In this document: in pieces, positions 52,962 to 62,577 of the stretch
Position numbering within the stretch: position 1 is the first letter of the stretch
How the letters are laid out: every line of letters begins with the position of its first letter
From: Silene conica
Taxonomy: Eukaryota > Streptophyta > Magnoliopsida > Caryophyllales > Caryophyllaceae
DNA length: 64,000 bases
Assembly: GCA_029255685.2 (NCBI GenBank)
Contig: CM055314.2
Location: 71,808,815-71,872,814 of the forward strand
Direction of reading: 5' to 3'
The notes under the pieces: generated by a model
The model's database searches: none
Told to the model about the DNA's origin: nothing
What the model saw: the letters and a program-made list of their open reading frames with translations, nothing else
Made by a program: the position numbers and the translations under genes

Positions 52962-55900
52962 ATGGACCCCGTTAACAACACCCCTGCTCCCGAAATTAAT
53001 GTCGAGGCTATCATCTCGAATGTCGTGCAAGATATAACAGAGCAACACTCTGTTGCTAGTACCGAGCTTGTAGAGCAGCCTCATGTTGCCACCACTGATG
53101 TTGCGACGATGTCCAGTGATACCGTCCTTGTTCCTGGGGATGAGGTCGTTGTTGCTAGGGCACTTTCTGCCGAGGGTACTGTTACTTCTCATGCAACTTC
53201 TGGTGCCCCTGTTTTGGTGGAGGATGCGGAGTCGGAGTCGGAGAGTGACCGTCGGCGCCCTGTGTTTTCTTTACTTGTTGCGGGTGCGACCCCAAGGTAT
53301 CCTAACCCTCGTCTAGCACCTCCATTTCGTCGTCCTCAGCCTACCACTACCACCACTACTCATAGACCTCCTGTGTCCACCATTCTGAGCTCTACTACTG
53401 TTTCCACTAAGCTTGCTACTATTCCTGGGGCCATTACTGCCGAGCCCCGTACTTCAGAGGCCGTTGCTGTTACGCCTCATGTTGCTGAGCCCACCTCATC
53501 GAGGGCTATTGTTACTACGGGAGGGACAGGCCTCGCTCCTATGCCTAAAGGGCCCGAGGTATGTTTCATTTCCGCAGATCACCGCACTAGGTTATCTGCT
53601 CTTTTATCTGTTCCTCTCATGTTGGAGTAAATGTCCGCCACAGTGTGTGATTATTTGAATAAATATTTTACAGGATCACACAGGTATACTTAGTATATTA
53701 ATCAGTTGGTTAACGTTTATCGGTAACGATTGGCTCACTAATAGTTTGACGTTACTGTCATATGATGGCGATAATCAGTTGATCCCTAAAGGTCACACCT
53801 ATAGATCAGTGCTGAGAAATGTGATTATATATTGATATAATTACGTGAATGCTAAACTTAGCTAAATGTAGTTAAGTAGATGATAAACATTTAATAATAA
53901 TAAGGAGAAATGAATTAAATGTTAATTCTAATAAATATATATAAAATTATATTTATTAATTATATTTTAATATATGATATTTTAGAATAATATAATTGGG
54001 TTAATTAATTATAAAATAATTAATTAATGTTCTCCGGGAATTATAATTGTACACCAAAAATTATTAAAATATGTATGATATTTTAAGGAAATCTGGAATA
54101 AGGAAACTAGCTTAGAATATTATAATATAAGGAGGTTTCCTAATAGAAGTACAATACCAACACAAACCAAAACCCTATAAGTAGGGATTCGGCCGTGTGG
54201 TACAAGGGACGGAAAAAAAAAAGTTGTTTTCTCCCTTGTTCTCTTTGATCAGTTTATCATCTTAAAATCCCAAAACAAATCCTCTAAAATAATTAATAGT
54301 AATTTGAGAGGAGCTTTGAAGGGATCTTTCTCCGTCATCTTGGGTGCAATCTCAGGAGAACTTCTACCTTGAAGTTTGGGTTTATACTAAGTTGTTTTTA
54401 GGCCGATCTCATATAAGACTAAAGGTTATTTCTATATTCTTGACTGTTTAAATCTTGCAATTGAGGTTTTATTGAATCGTTTTTGATATAATCCTTGGCA
54501 GTATTAATATGATTAATACTTTTATAAGTAATTTAAGAAATTATTTCCTACACCTCACCCAGACCCGTTTCCGCGCGCGTATTGAACTAGACACTCTAGG
54601 CATTTTTGAGGAGGTTTGTAGTTTATTGAACGGGACGGGGATGTCAGGTTTGATAGGGATGGGGGAGCTTACATTAGATCGACCTACTTACGCGTTCTTT
54701 AGCTCCTTCACCTTTGACCCTGACCGCTATAGTCAAGACCACAGTCGCCCTTGCATTTATTTTCGACTCCCGAATGAGTCGCATGACTGGACCTTGGGGC
54801 AGTTTGGGGAGGCATTAGGCCTCGTTAGTGATGGACTTATAGAGCCTCCTAGGAAGCTTGTACCTCAGCTATGGGCTGCCCTTTCTCATACGTCGTTCTC
54901 TTCTCGGAAGGGAGCCCATGTCCATGCCCCTGCCCCTCGTTACTTTCTCCGACTCTTAGGAGAGACACTTTTTGGGAGACCTGAGCCCAATAACATCACC
55001 AACACTGAGTTCGCGATTTTGGCTGGGTACCTGAACATTGATTCACGTACCTCGTTTGTTCTTAACATTTCTTACTTAGTCGCTCAGTATTGGGGTGGTA
55101 TTGGGACGAAGGTCAAGACTGTCGTGGTCTGTGGCGGATTGGTCACTAGGATCCTCCGTCGCCTTTACCCTGCCTACCTTGAGACTACTAGATTGGTGGG
55201 AGAGATTGGTCGTCTCGACATTGAGGCCATGCATGTTTTTAGGTGGTTAGATGGCATGACGTGGAAGATTTGTGGTTTCTCGTCCGTTGCCTTACCTTGC
55301 TCCACGCTTCCTCGTCACCTACCGCTCCCCTGTCAAGGGAGCAAGACTGACTTCGATGACCTACCACCTCACCTTCACCACTGCACCCCCTCTCCTTCTA
55401 GCAAGAAGAAGAAGCGCGAGATTGGGCAGTCTTCCCAGTCTCCGACTCCGACCCCGACTCAGGCTGGACAAACGTCCACGTCCACGTCCGCACCCACGTC
55501 CACGCCCGCGTCTACCTTCATGCCTACACCATCACTCACCCCCACTCCCACTCCCACTACCACTACCACTCACACACCTACACCTACCCCAACTCCTACT
55601 TCTTCTGGGATGGTTTATCCTCCCAATTTTGTTTTACCTCCTGCCCTTGAGGCGCCTGCGGTCTCAGACCAAGGGCGTCGTGATCCCGTGCTTGATGCGA
55701 TCTGCAGGTACCTTACTGAGATGCGCCGAAAATATGTTTTGGCCTTGTTCCCTGTTTATGAGGATTACATCCGCACATCACGTCCCCTTCCAGAGGGCTG
55801 GGTTCATCCCTATTTCTACCGATACCCAGAAGGTAGGTACCCTTCCTCCTCTTCATCTGAAGAGGAGAGGGAGGAGACACCGGTAGAGAGGGAGGTTCGG

Positions 55901-55993
55901 CTACGTGCAGAGGCAGCAGCGAGGCGAGCTACTAGAGAGGAGAAGCAGGATCCCACATATAGAGAGGAGGAGGCGCCTAGTGGTGATGATTAG
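52962..55993 (+). pseudogene. Athila ORF-like protein gene split by a solo LTR
   Basis: The first part (52962-53619) encodes a Thr/Val/Pro-rich region without recognisable domain. The second (54553-55993) begins LTQTRFRARIELDTLGIFEE and contains a globular domain of about 230 residues with FSSFTFDPDRY, DWTLGQFGEALGL and NTEFAILAGYLNID. This resembles the ATHILA ORF-1 / putative plant transposon protein group. A Thr-Pro-Ser repeat linker follows (nucleotides about 55440-55610), and the C-terminus is acidic and charged with a likely coiled coil (REVRLRAEAAARRATREE). The two parts are in one frame once the solo LTR and one copy of the 5-bp duplication are disregarded, so the gene was intact before that insertion. 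Its role in the element is unknown. Confidence 0.82.
53620..54552 (+). mobile_element. Solo LTR of a copia element (933 bp) inside the Athila-like ORF
   Basis: It starts tgttggagtaaatgtccgcc and ends ttcctaca, with terminal TG and CA. Flanking pentamers are tctca (53615-53619) and cctca (54553-54557), a 5-bp target duplication with one mismatch. Blocks agtttgacgtta and ggtcacacctatag match the 3' LTR of the copia element at 47587-48858. No internal domain is present, so this is the product of LTR-LTR recombination. The stop that ends the upstream frame and the apparent start at 54509 both lie inside the LTR. Confidence 0.9.
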
Positions 55994-56450
55994 GGCTCCC
56001 CTAGTTTGGTGCTAGTTTGGGGAAGCCGATTTTGTGAGTACCGTTCTTTTTCTTCCATCTTTTTAGTTTTTATTTTCTATTTTTAGGAACATGTATTAGG
56101 TTGTTAACCCTTATCCCTTGCTTGTTGGTTTTTGTGTTGTGAAGACAACGAGGGCGTTGTCTGTTTTGGTTTGGGGAGGGTATGCATCCTTTTGCGTCTG
56201 CATTTGCATCTAAGTTTTGCATTCACGTTTATTACTTTCATGTAAATTTCAAAAATTTGGAAATTTAAAAAAAAAATCATGTTTACTTTTGCATCTATTC
56301 GAGTCGGATTGAAGTATTTCGGTGATGATAAAGCTTTTTATAGTCACATATATGCCATGCCATGCCATTTCAATCTATGTCTAGCAAGTTTTGAGCGTTA
56401 TCTCAAATTTTGTCGTGGATTTTATGTTATATTTGTGTGATGGAGCATAA
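55994..56450 (+). other. 3' non-coding region of the Athila-like element
   Basis: No gene. It includes tttggggaggg near 56169-56179 as a candidate polypurine tract. I see no LTR similar to 48859-49077 after it, so either the 3' LTR is lost or only its unmatched part is present. Confidence 0.45.
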
Positions 56451-56644
56451 ACAAAATTAGGATTAATTTAGTAAACATGTCATTCGTGTCGGGTTTGTGT
56501 TTAAAGAGCTCAACCCAAACTCGACCCAATTAAATATCGTGTCGTGTTCGTTTGGATCCACTTACATAAATGGGTCATTAAACATCAACCCAAAACCTAT
56601 AATTTCGTGTCGGATTCGTATCGTGTCATTATTTGCAACCTCTA
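56451..56644. mobile_element. hAT-like short transposon remnant
   Basis: The stretch is rich in cgtgtcg / cgacacg-type motifs (cgtgtcgggt, cgtgtcgtgt, cgtgtcggat, cgtgtcatt) and ends in tttgcaacctcta at 56644. This resembles the terminal inverted repeat of plant non-autonomous hAT elements. The matching left terminus (tagaggt...) is not present, so the element is truncated or too diverged. Start coordinate is approximate. Confidence 0.4.
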
Positions 56645-57657
56645 ACTAGAACACAAAATTTGGTTTGGTCAACCCATACTGTTGAGTAGTTTTATCTACA
56701 CAAAACTGGTATAGTCATTGTATATATATGCACATGCACCAAATTACCAAATATTGAACTATTTTTACGGCTCTTTTCACCAAACCAAAACTCAATTAAA
56801 CTAGTGAGTAATGAAGGGACCAAGGGTTGTAATCAACAACACCACCACCCACAAGGATCGACTTCAACACAACCAACCCAAAGGAGAACAACAAATCCAA
56901 TTTACCCAAATAATTTACCAAAGGTAAAACCAGCAGTAATGAATAGAAATAATGAACAATATTGAAAGAACAAAAGACGTAAATAACACAAACAATTTAT
57001 ACGTGGAAAACCCCTTCCGTGTGAAGGATAAAAACCACGGGACTTATACGGAGTCCACCCCTTCTTCTCTTATTATAATAAAATTGAGGGTATAAGAAAC
57101 CAAATTTTAGTCTACAAAGGCTTCAAGACCCACCAACAACATCATACATAAGAGCTTATGAATAAGAGAGCAAAAGTGAAAATATCACCCGGAAAACAGA
57201 TTCTGTCCAGCAGCGATTACAGACAAACCAGAGCTCAGAACGACGATCCCAACGGTCAGAATGTGGCCTTGGATGTCAGGAACAATCTGGGAAATATTTA
57301 GGACGATCCAACGGTTCAAACTCCGGAAATCGTAATTTTACTAAAGGTTGTCCTCCCAGAAAATAGCTGAACTTCTTCCTCCCTCTCTTTCTTCTTTTTC
57401 TTTTCTTGTTTTGTGTATTGTGTGTTATGTTGTGAGTTGTGTCATCCACACAAAGTGGGTTGCTTCTCTTATACAAAAGTAACAAAGAAGTTTCTCTTAG
57501 AAGCTTCCACAAACCCATAAGATTGTGGGCCTAAAAACCATAACACAAAATCAAAACGGGATGGACCAATAACAAGTAAGACTAATAAAATTTTGAAATA
57601 GTTGGACTCAAGAAAGGATAAAGCGGATTTAAGCCTTGTTTGATGCATATACAAACA
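56645..57657 (-). mobile_element. Antisense LTR-like relic (probably copia)
   Basis: Read on the minus strand it starts TGTTTGTATATGCATC at 57657. It contains a long transcribed-looking region with paired ggataaaaaccacgg / acgtggaaaacccc motifs (about 57000-57045) often seen in plant copia LTR ends, and a T/C-rich stretch. No protein domain is encoded; short open frames here look random. The left end is not defined and no target duplication was found. It could instead be part of another repeat class. Confidence 0.35.
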
Positions 57658-57694
57658 CTATACCCACACACCATTCTTTATTATTACAAGGAGC

Positions 57695-58271
57695 TAGGGA
57701 TGGCAACGGGACGGATCTGGACCGGGTCCAGTAGGATCAAGATCCAGATCCGCATTGTATACCCTGGATCCAGATCCGATCCAGATCCAACGGGTCCAAA
57801 TATGTGAGATCCAGATCCGGATCCAACGGATCCGGGTCGAACCCGGGTCCGTTACGGGACCAAGTTTCTAATCCCCACATTATAAAAAACGAAAAAAACT
57901 CATGCGTCATAACACTATTGATATCCATTTTCCGAAATACAATAAAAAGGAGAAGTAGCTAGTAGCGTGACACTTATTTTCAACCAAATATTACAAGTAG
58001 TAATTATAATGACCAAGTAATCCAAACACAACTCAAGAAATAAAATAACTAAGACATAAAACTTCATATTTTTACTTTGAAAACGGATCCAGAAACATAT
58101 CTGGATCCTTCAGGGTCTGCGTAGGAGGATCCAGATCCAGATCCGTTTTAAAAGTAGTAGATCCAGATCCGACCCGGATCCAACGGGTCTGAAAAAATAG
58201 GATCCAGATCCAGTCCATCAGGGTCGGGTCTTACGGATCTGGATCAGATCCAGAATCCATTGTCATCCCTA
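57695..58271. mobile_element. Non-autonomous hAT-type element (577 bp) with 8-bp target duplication
   Basis: Terminal inverted repeats are tagggatggcaa (57695-57706) and its near-complement ttgtcatcccta (58260-58271), matching at 11 of 12 bases. Flanking octamers caaggagc (57687-57694) and caaggagt (58272-58279) form the 8-bp duplication expected of the hAT superfamily, with one mismatch. Both subterminal regions are packed with ggatccagatcc-type repeats in direct and inverted orientation, probable transposase-binding arrays. There is no transposase gene, so mobility would need a partner element. Confidence 0.9.
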
Positions 58272-58450
58272 CAAGGAGTTTTGTTTGTGACTGTGAATAG
58301 TCGCAGCCACACCTTTAAAATCAACATCGAAAGTCTTCGAGTACTCTGTTGGTCTCAAATTCGCAAAATCGAGCAGAATATAATCCAACTTATTCAGGGA
58401 GCGCTACTTCGCTAGCGATCATAATATGGACATAGTAGACTAGTAGTCCT

Positions 58451-59688
58451 TTTTTTTTTTTTTTTTTTTTTTTTGTCGGATGTTTATGGTTTACTTATAC
58501 AATTGACTTGGCAAGTGCATGAGCAGACCTATTTAAAAACCTAGGACAGTGACTTAATGAGAAGCAATGACAACTACTAATAATACTAAGTAGAAATTTG
58601 TCTGCTGACGAAATATCCTTGTCCACTTTTCCGCATCCATTAGCCTGAAGGACCAAATTGAGACAGTCTGAGGTAGCATCTAAGTGGTGAAAGCCACTAT
58701 TGATGGCGTCCTTGCAGGCAGAGACTAAAGCTATCGCTTCTGCATGAATCGGTGAGATGGCCCAAAAATGGGAAACTCCATATTTGATATTTTGTCCTTG
58801 ATTATCCCTCAAAATCCATCCTGCCGAGGCTGTACCACCTGGTTTCCACGATGCATCACACTTGATTCTCACAGAGTCAGTACATAACACAGAACCAATA
58901 ATATTAACCGGGAAGTGTTGTGTAATTTTCTCCGTCGTGGTCATAAAATCTGGAGAAATGAATTGTTTAGATGCCTGGACCCTCTTTTGGCTCTCGCTTT
59001 TAATATTCTGAATATTATCAGAGGCTAGCAAGTGAATTCTATTTAAGATCGCCGAGGGATTGAGAGCAGTACCATTAAAAATACCATCATTTCGAACACA
59101 CCAAACAGTCCATAAGGTTGCCACGAAGTTTGAGATGAGGAATAGGTGTTCCTGTTGCTTGAGCAAAAAAGAAAACCAGTTTGCAATCCATTCCTGAACT
59201 GAAAGATGGGCAACATTTGTTGTTCTAATACTAAGAGGCGAGAGAAACCACAGATTGGAAGCCGCAGGGCAATCTCTTAACAGGTGATCCAAAGTTTCTG
59301 GGATATCCTTGTCTCGGCAATAATGGCACATGCCATTTGAAGGTCCATTTCGCTTGGATAAAGCAATAGCGCATGGTAAGGTGAAGGTCATAACTTTCCA
59401 CAGGAACAATTTCCACTTGAAAGGCACTTGTAAAGTCCATATCTGCTTCCATTTGAAATTATGTGGGAGATTTGTTCTTCTAAACGCATCCTTAGTTGAA
59501 GCATGGTGTATCCACCATCTGTCAAAGAAACTGGAATAGCCACTCTTAACTGAGTAGTTGCCGTCCTTTGAAGCATTCCAAATCATCTTGTCAATATCGT
59601 CAACAAAAGGCTGAGGGATGGGTAAGATGAGATTCATGGCCTCTGAAACACCAAGGTCAATAATCTTTTGAGAATCCCATTGTCCATT
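58451..59688 (-). mobile_element. 5'-truncated LINE (L1-type) with poly(A) tail
   Basis: On the minus strand the element ends in about 24 A residues (T run 58451-58474). It is bounded by perfect 16-bp copies of gtagactagtagtcct at 58435-58450 and 59689-59704. The content is the C-terminal part of a plant LINE ORF2 (zinc-binding plus RNase H). Truncation removed the endonuclease and reverse transcriptase core. The pure tail, perfect duplication and unbroken frame point to a recent insertion. Confidence 0.95.
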
Positions 59689-59745
59689 GTAGACTAGTAG
59701 TCCTAAACTCTCAACTTTCGCGTCACAGAAACTCATTGCTCCCAT
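58495..59745 (-). pseudogene. LINE ORF2 C-terminus (zf-RVT and RNase H), fused to flanking sequence
   Basis: The frame has 416 codons. Residues about 1-19 (MGAMSFCDAKVESLGLLVY) come from the flanking DNA and target duplication, not from the LINE. Next come a linker with GNYSVKSGYS, the reverse-transcriptase zinc-binding domain (roughly residues 85-190: FKWKLFLWK, CHYC, DHLLRDC) and a plant RNase H domain (roughly 290-416: IKCDASW, HAEAIALVSA, ATSDCLN, ending NRSAHALAKSIV). Catalytic D, E and D are visible; the last position is His, as often in this plant RNase H group. The reverse transcriptase is missing, so the copy cannot retrotranspose. Whether the fused frame is transcribed is unknown. 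Confidence 0.88.
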
Positions 59746-60113
59746 CTTTATACTTTATGTTCTACTGAGTACTGAGTACTGACTACTGACTACTGAATAG
59801 ATTATTTTCTTCTTATCTTGGTCCAGAAATTTAGCATGCTTATGTGAGTTATGTCATCATAGATCTTTTGACTTTTGATTAGCATTTTTTAAATAAAAAT
59901 AGACAAATACTTAACCGTAAAATATGAATGTTGAGATTCTTAACCCGAAAAAAATTCAAAGTTGAGGTCCTTATATCATTATCTCACCTTTTACTCTTAT
60001 TGAAATTGATAAATCTGAACCCGTTGTTGATATTCGAGACTTTTTTAAAAATTTATTAGTATTTAAACATTTTTCACGACTTCAATAATAGAAGCAAAAT
60101 AAATTGAACATCT
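59746..60113. other. Intergenic, with a short actgagt/actgact repeat
   Basis: 59763-59797 is a run of tactgag and tactgac heptamer/octamer repeats. Otherwise this is AT-rich sequence without recognisable genes or transposon ends. Confidence 0.6.
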
Positions 60114-60187
60114 GGCCCATTAGCTCAGTTGATTAGAGCGTCGTGCTAATAACGGGAAGGTCGCAGATTCGAGACCTGCATGGGCCA
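60114..60187 (+). tRNA. tRNA-Ile (anticodon AAU), probable pseudogene
   Basis: The 74-nt cloverleaf has acceptor arms GGCCCAT (60114-60120) and ATGGGCC (60180-60186), discriminator A, D arm GCTC/GAGC, anticodon loop CTAATAA with anticodon AAT, T loop TTCGAGA, and a T run soon after the 3' end as a Pol III terminator. It differs from the usual plant nuclear tRNA-Ile(AAU), recalled from memory, at three positions. G19 is A, which loses the G19-C56 contact. Position 41 is G, opposing G29 in the anticodon stem. Position 53 is A, breaking the invariant G53-C61 pair at the base of the T loop. The A-box is altered by the G19 change. It is likely weakly or non-functional. Confidence 0.9.
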
Positions 60188-60545
60188 TTTTTCCTCTTTC
60201 GAATTGAGTGTTTATATAGAGTTTTTGATGCAGAAAACAAACTTTTCTTATTTGCCATTTTTTCTCTTTCGGCTTGAGTGTTTATATAGAGTTTTTGATG
60301 CAGAAACCAAACTTTTTTTTATTTTTTCCCGGTAGAAACAACATCAGTGAGCCTATGAAACTACTGTTACAGCCTCGGCCTTGACCTCTAATAAGGATTA
60401 GAAACAACATCGGTGAGCCTATGAAACTAATGAGTTTTTTATGCAGAAACCAAACTTTCTTAATTTTTTCTAGTAGAAACAGCATCAGTGAACCTATGAC
60501 ACTATTGTTACGACCTCGTTCTCAACCTCAAATAACAATTAATAT
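60188..60545. repeat. Local tandem duplications downstream of the tRNA
   Basis: The block ctctttcg-ttgagtgtttatataga...atgcagaaa appears twice at a 70-bp spacing (atgcag at 60228 and 60298). A longer block, atgcagaaaccaaac...gaaacaRcatcRgtgaRcctatg, appears at 60298 and 60441 (143-bp spacing). No coding function is apparent. Confidence 0.75.
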
Positions 60546-60935
60546 CGAGGAGCACACGATAACTATGATTCCTCTAAACTTAATTGCAGATGGTCGACTC
60601 ATGGTAGATGAAATCAGGACTGCAATAACTCCAACAACAAAGACATCTACCATGATATATCAATCCCTGGTTGTACACCATAAAATCCTCATCTTTCTTC
60701 GTCATTACCTTTTCTATTTCCTCCTTTTCGCCAACCTATCAATGCAACAACCTATATCAATATAATGTGTGTATAATTCAGGGGACGTGCTTTTTCACAT
60801 ACATATTTTACTCTTTTACATAAGAATTTTACCACATTACCCTTATCATTTTTTATCATTCACACAATTAATTTTCTCCCTCTTCTCTCACCCCCTTAAA
60901 CACAAAGTAATCGACATACCAACCAATTCTTCCGT
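60546..60935. other. Intergenic, no supported feature
   Basis: Short open frames exist on the plus strand (ending 60765, and starting 60769), but they have no recognisable domain and shift into low-complexity sequence. I see nothing I can name here. Confidence 0.5.
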
Positions 60936-61455
60936 TCACCACTCCTTCCGTCACCAACCCCGTTCACCGGCCCCGCGCCACCTTCCCCTGCTCCGACTTC
61001 AATTCCCCACCTCTGTTCCCCTTGTCCGGCACCCCCCTACGCTGACATTCCATAGCCGCGCCCCCGCCGCGCCCCCTCTTCACGCGCCCCTACCCCTGCT
61101 GCAATTGTTACTAAAGTGCTAAGAAGAAGCACTACTTGCTAGATTCCGGTGTACCCAGGAAAAAGAATTAAGGAGGACCCTGCCCCGCTTGTTGTCCCTA
61201 TAGTCCCGTTCCATTTTTCCTTGCCTCAACCCCTTTAAATCCCTAATTGTAGAAGTTGTTGCGTGCCGTCATGCTTTAGCCCTGCTTAGATTGACCATCA
61301 GACGAGCTCTTCCCCCAACCTTTTCCCCTTCGTAGTTCCCCAACCCTGCACCCCCTCGCCATACGCCGACCTCCCCTTCCCTACACTCCCTCCCCCTGTG
61401 TCGCACCTCTGCCCCCCTTCCTCGCATCTCCACCCCTACTCCCGTCTTCCACAGA
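60936..61455. other. C-rich, G-poor strand-asymmetric island
   Basis: In an otherwise AT-rich window this half-kilobase is packed with C runs on the plus strand (gcacccccctacg, ctctgccccccttcc, gcgcccccgccgcgcccc). The minus strand is correspondingly G-rich, with many GGG and GGGG tracts. No protein family is recognisable in the proline-rich frames. Confidence 0.7.
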
Positions 61456-62577
61456 TCTAGTTTATTTTTATTTTTACTTTTCTAAAATGTTTTTTTATTA
61501 ATTAATTAATTTCTAGTTTTCTGTATTTGTTTATTTTTTAAAAATTAATTGGTAATCTTATTTTATTTTTTTCCTTATTCATTGGTAATTTTATTTTATT
61601 TTTTTCGCAATTAATAATGATAATTTAGTTTAAACGAAATTGTAGGATGGTGACTATAATTATTATTGTTATTTTTTATTATTATTTTCATATTATTATT
61701 ATTATTGTAAAAGTTTGTAATAACTAAGTAAGTAGAGAATTAGAATTCATTTTTAAAGTGTTTATAGTAATTAAAATCAATATTATGACAAATATAAGTA
61801 TGTAAGAATTGTTTTATTTATGTTAAGAAAGGAGAGAGAATTGTTCTGTTTATGTTTAAGGAAAAGGGTATGGTTTGGAAATTTTATGAAAAAATGTATG
61901 TGAAAGAGTAAAATTCGTATGTGAAAAAGTAATTCCGATAATTTAGTGTGGAAGGTAACATAAATTGTACTCCGTAGCTTTTATCGCTAATTGCAAAGTC
62001 AAGAGGAAAACAAGACGCCATACTTTGACTCAAACATTTCAATCTCAAACCCAATACCAATGCAATGCTAACTCTTAGAACTTTCACTGTAACCCCAACG
62101 ATGATAACTCAAGTACGGTGGAGGCGGGTTTGCAAATATGGCGTAGGATTTCAAATTTAGAGTTGGTTTAATTTGTATAACTTGCTACATAATTGAAACA
62201 ATGCTACAATGCTGTGTAGGTTGCGTGAGTAAAATGTGTAGAAAATTTAGGTTTTAGGGTTTAGACTTGGGTTGTGTTTGACTCTTAGTCTGTAATTCCT
62301 TCGCCTAAGCCGTCATCCTCATGCTTCCACATTGTCACCACAAACAACCCCCTATCCTCCCATACACCAACATATATATATTGATATAAGGGTTGTTTGG
62401 TTCAACAAATCGAAATGAAATTGAATGGACTTTTATAAAAATGATAATATAAAGGTATGATAACCAAATAAACGAAAAGATAGCCAAAGAAATTACATGA
62501 TCAAAATCTAAGTTATTTCAAAAGAAATAAAGATGAGAGAAAAAGAAAATAAGACGTTGTAAAAGACGAGCAAATGT
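61456..62577. other. AT-rich intergenic / 3' flank of the gene ending at 62578
   Basis: This holds poly(AT) stretches (attaattaattaat near 61497-61511, attattattattattgt near 61691-61708) and no recognisable coding region. The part next to 62577 should include the 3' untranslated region of the minus-strand gene whose last exon starts here. No polyadenylation site can be fixed by eye. Confidence 0.5.

Larger units (their letters stand above)
48859..56450 (+). mobile_element. Athila-like Ty3/gypsy element without reverse transcriptase or integrase
   Basis: A partial 5' LTR (ending 49077) is followed by a tRNA-Asp primer-binding site, gag with a CCHC knuckle, an aspartic protease, a 0.9-kb non-coding stretch and a large Athila ORF-like gene. 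No RT, RNase H or integrase motif exists between protease and ORF. The element is broken by a copia insertion at its 5' LTR and by a solo LTR in the ORF. A purine-rich tract (tttggggaggg, about 56169-56179) may be the plus-strand primer. I could not identify the 3' LTR, so the right limit is approximate. Confidence 0.78.

Noticed and set aside
55272..55886. 204-codon Arg/Pro/Leu-rich plus-strand frame
   Set aside because: It is an alternative-frame shadow of the Athila ORF-like gene, produced by its Thr-Pro-Ser repeat.
60421..60765. 114-codon plus-strand open frame
   Set aside because: Overlaps the tandem duplication and has no recognisable domain; composition fits chance.
60769..61122. 117-codon proline/histidine/leucine-rich open frame
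   Set aside because: Runs into the C-rich island; the residue bias follows from base composition.
61884..62087. 67-codon minus-strand open frame starting MKVLRVSIALVLG
   Set aside because: The start looks signal-like, but there is no family, no splice context and the tail is Tyr/Phe-rich AT translation.
62386..62470. Short MITE with gggttgtttggtt and aaccaaata ends
   Set aside because: The candidate inverted repeats match poorly and no target duplication is visible.
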